Shown here piece by piece: positions 63,551 through 64,000 of a stretch of DNA of 64,000 nucleotides (positions within the stretch are counted from its first letter, which is position 1; each line of letters starts with the position of its first letter). Made by a program: the position numbers and the translations under genes. Source of the stretch: Monomorium pharaonis (lineage: Eukaryota; Arthropoda; Insecta; Hymenoptera; Formicidae); contig NC_050473.1 in assembly GCF_013373865.1 (NCBI RefSeq), forward strand, positions 6,707,710 through 6,771,709, written 5' to 3'. The notes under the pieces were generated by a model. It worked only from the letters and a program-made list of their open reading frames with translations, ran no database searches and had not been told where the DNA came from.

Positions 63551-64000
63551 AAGCAAAAGTGAGATTAAGTAAACTAGGACTTAAACTTATTTTTATACTA
63601 TTCTATTAATATTTGTCTCTTAAATTGCTTCCAAACTAAACTAAATTTTGAAATCTTGTACAAGTCAATTCACGCAACCTCCTTTTTTTAGATATAGATC
63701 AAATTTGTTATTATCTGGTTAAATTATAATTAGACTGATGCTTTATTCAATGGAATTTTCCATGAGTAAATTTCTATTAGATAAAACATCAGGTTGAGTT
63801 TCACCACAAGTTAATCAAATGATGAAAATCCACGTTATAGAGATATTATAAGATATAGAGACATTATGATGTAAAAATAAAATCAAAATGCGTGTAGTTT
63901 AATTAATTAATAAATTTTAAGCAAGATACAATTTTTATCTTTTGTGATATATATTTTTAATAAATATTTCTTTACTGAATTTCTGAAAAATGTGCAAAAT
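63551..64000. other. 3' flank of the oxidase gene
   Basis: AT-rich sequence after the final stop, with an AATAAA at 63,876-63,881 that could be the polyadenylation signal. No other gene is visible to the window edge. Confidence 0.4.

Overview
The window looks like nuclear DNA of a hymenopteran insect, most likely an ant. The evidence is GT-AG split genes with small exons, CpG-rich blocks alternating with AT-rich blocks, very many TC/GA microsatellites and many short inverted-repeat DNA transposons. The species call is an inference; no marker gene fixes it.

Region by region: positions 1 to about 35 kb hold no coding exon that I can defend. This stretch alternates CpG-rich sequence, AT-rich sequence full of MITE-like elements, and simple repeats. 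From about 30 to 34.4 kb lies a belt of low-complexity sequence whose long open frames come from composition. A well-formed minus-strand exon candidate sits at 35,963-36,112. Three recognisable plus-strand genes fill the right half. (1) 37,385-40,399: the condensin II subunit H2 (Cap-H2/NCAPH2), 10 coding exons, 633 aa, with one doubtful splice junction. (2) 42,092-55,107: a gliomedin/UNC-122-type colmedin, 15 coding exons, 876 aa, a type II membrane protein with a furin-like site, an uninterrupted collagen stretch, two Ig domains and a C-terminal olfactomedin domain. (3) 56,281-63,550: an aldehyde oxidase/xanthine dehydrogenase family gene with intact iron-sulfur and FAD modules. Most of its molybdenum-cofactor domain is missing and there are two in-frame stops, so it is best read as a decaying paralog or an assembly-damaged copy.

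The three genes have unrelated roles (chromosome structure, cell-surface/extracellular matrix, redox metabolism) and share only orientation. I found no operon-like system, CRISPR array, tRNA, rRNA or undescribed multi-gene system. The most interesting material is the broken oxidase, a family of roughly 630-820 bp terminal-inverted-repeat elements present three times, a nested MITE insertion, and an intron made mostly of a MITE.
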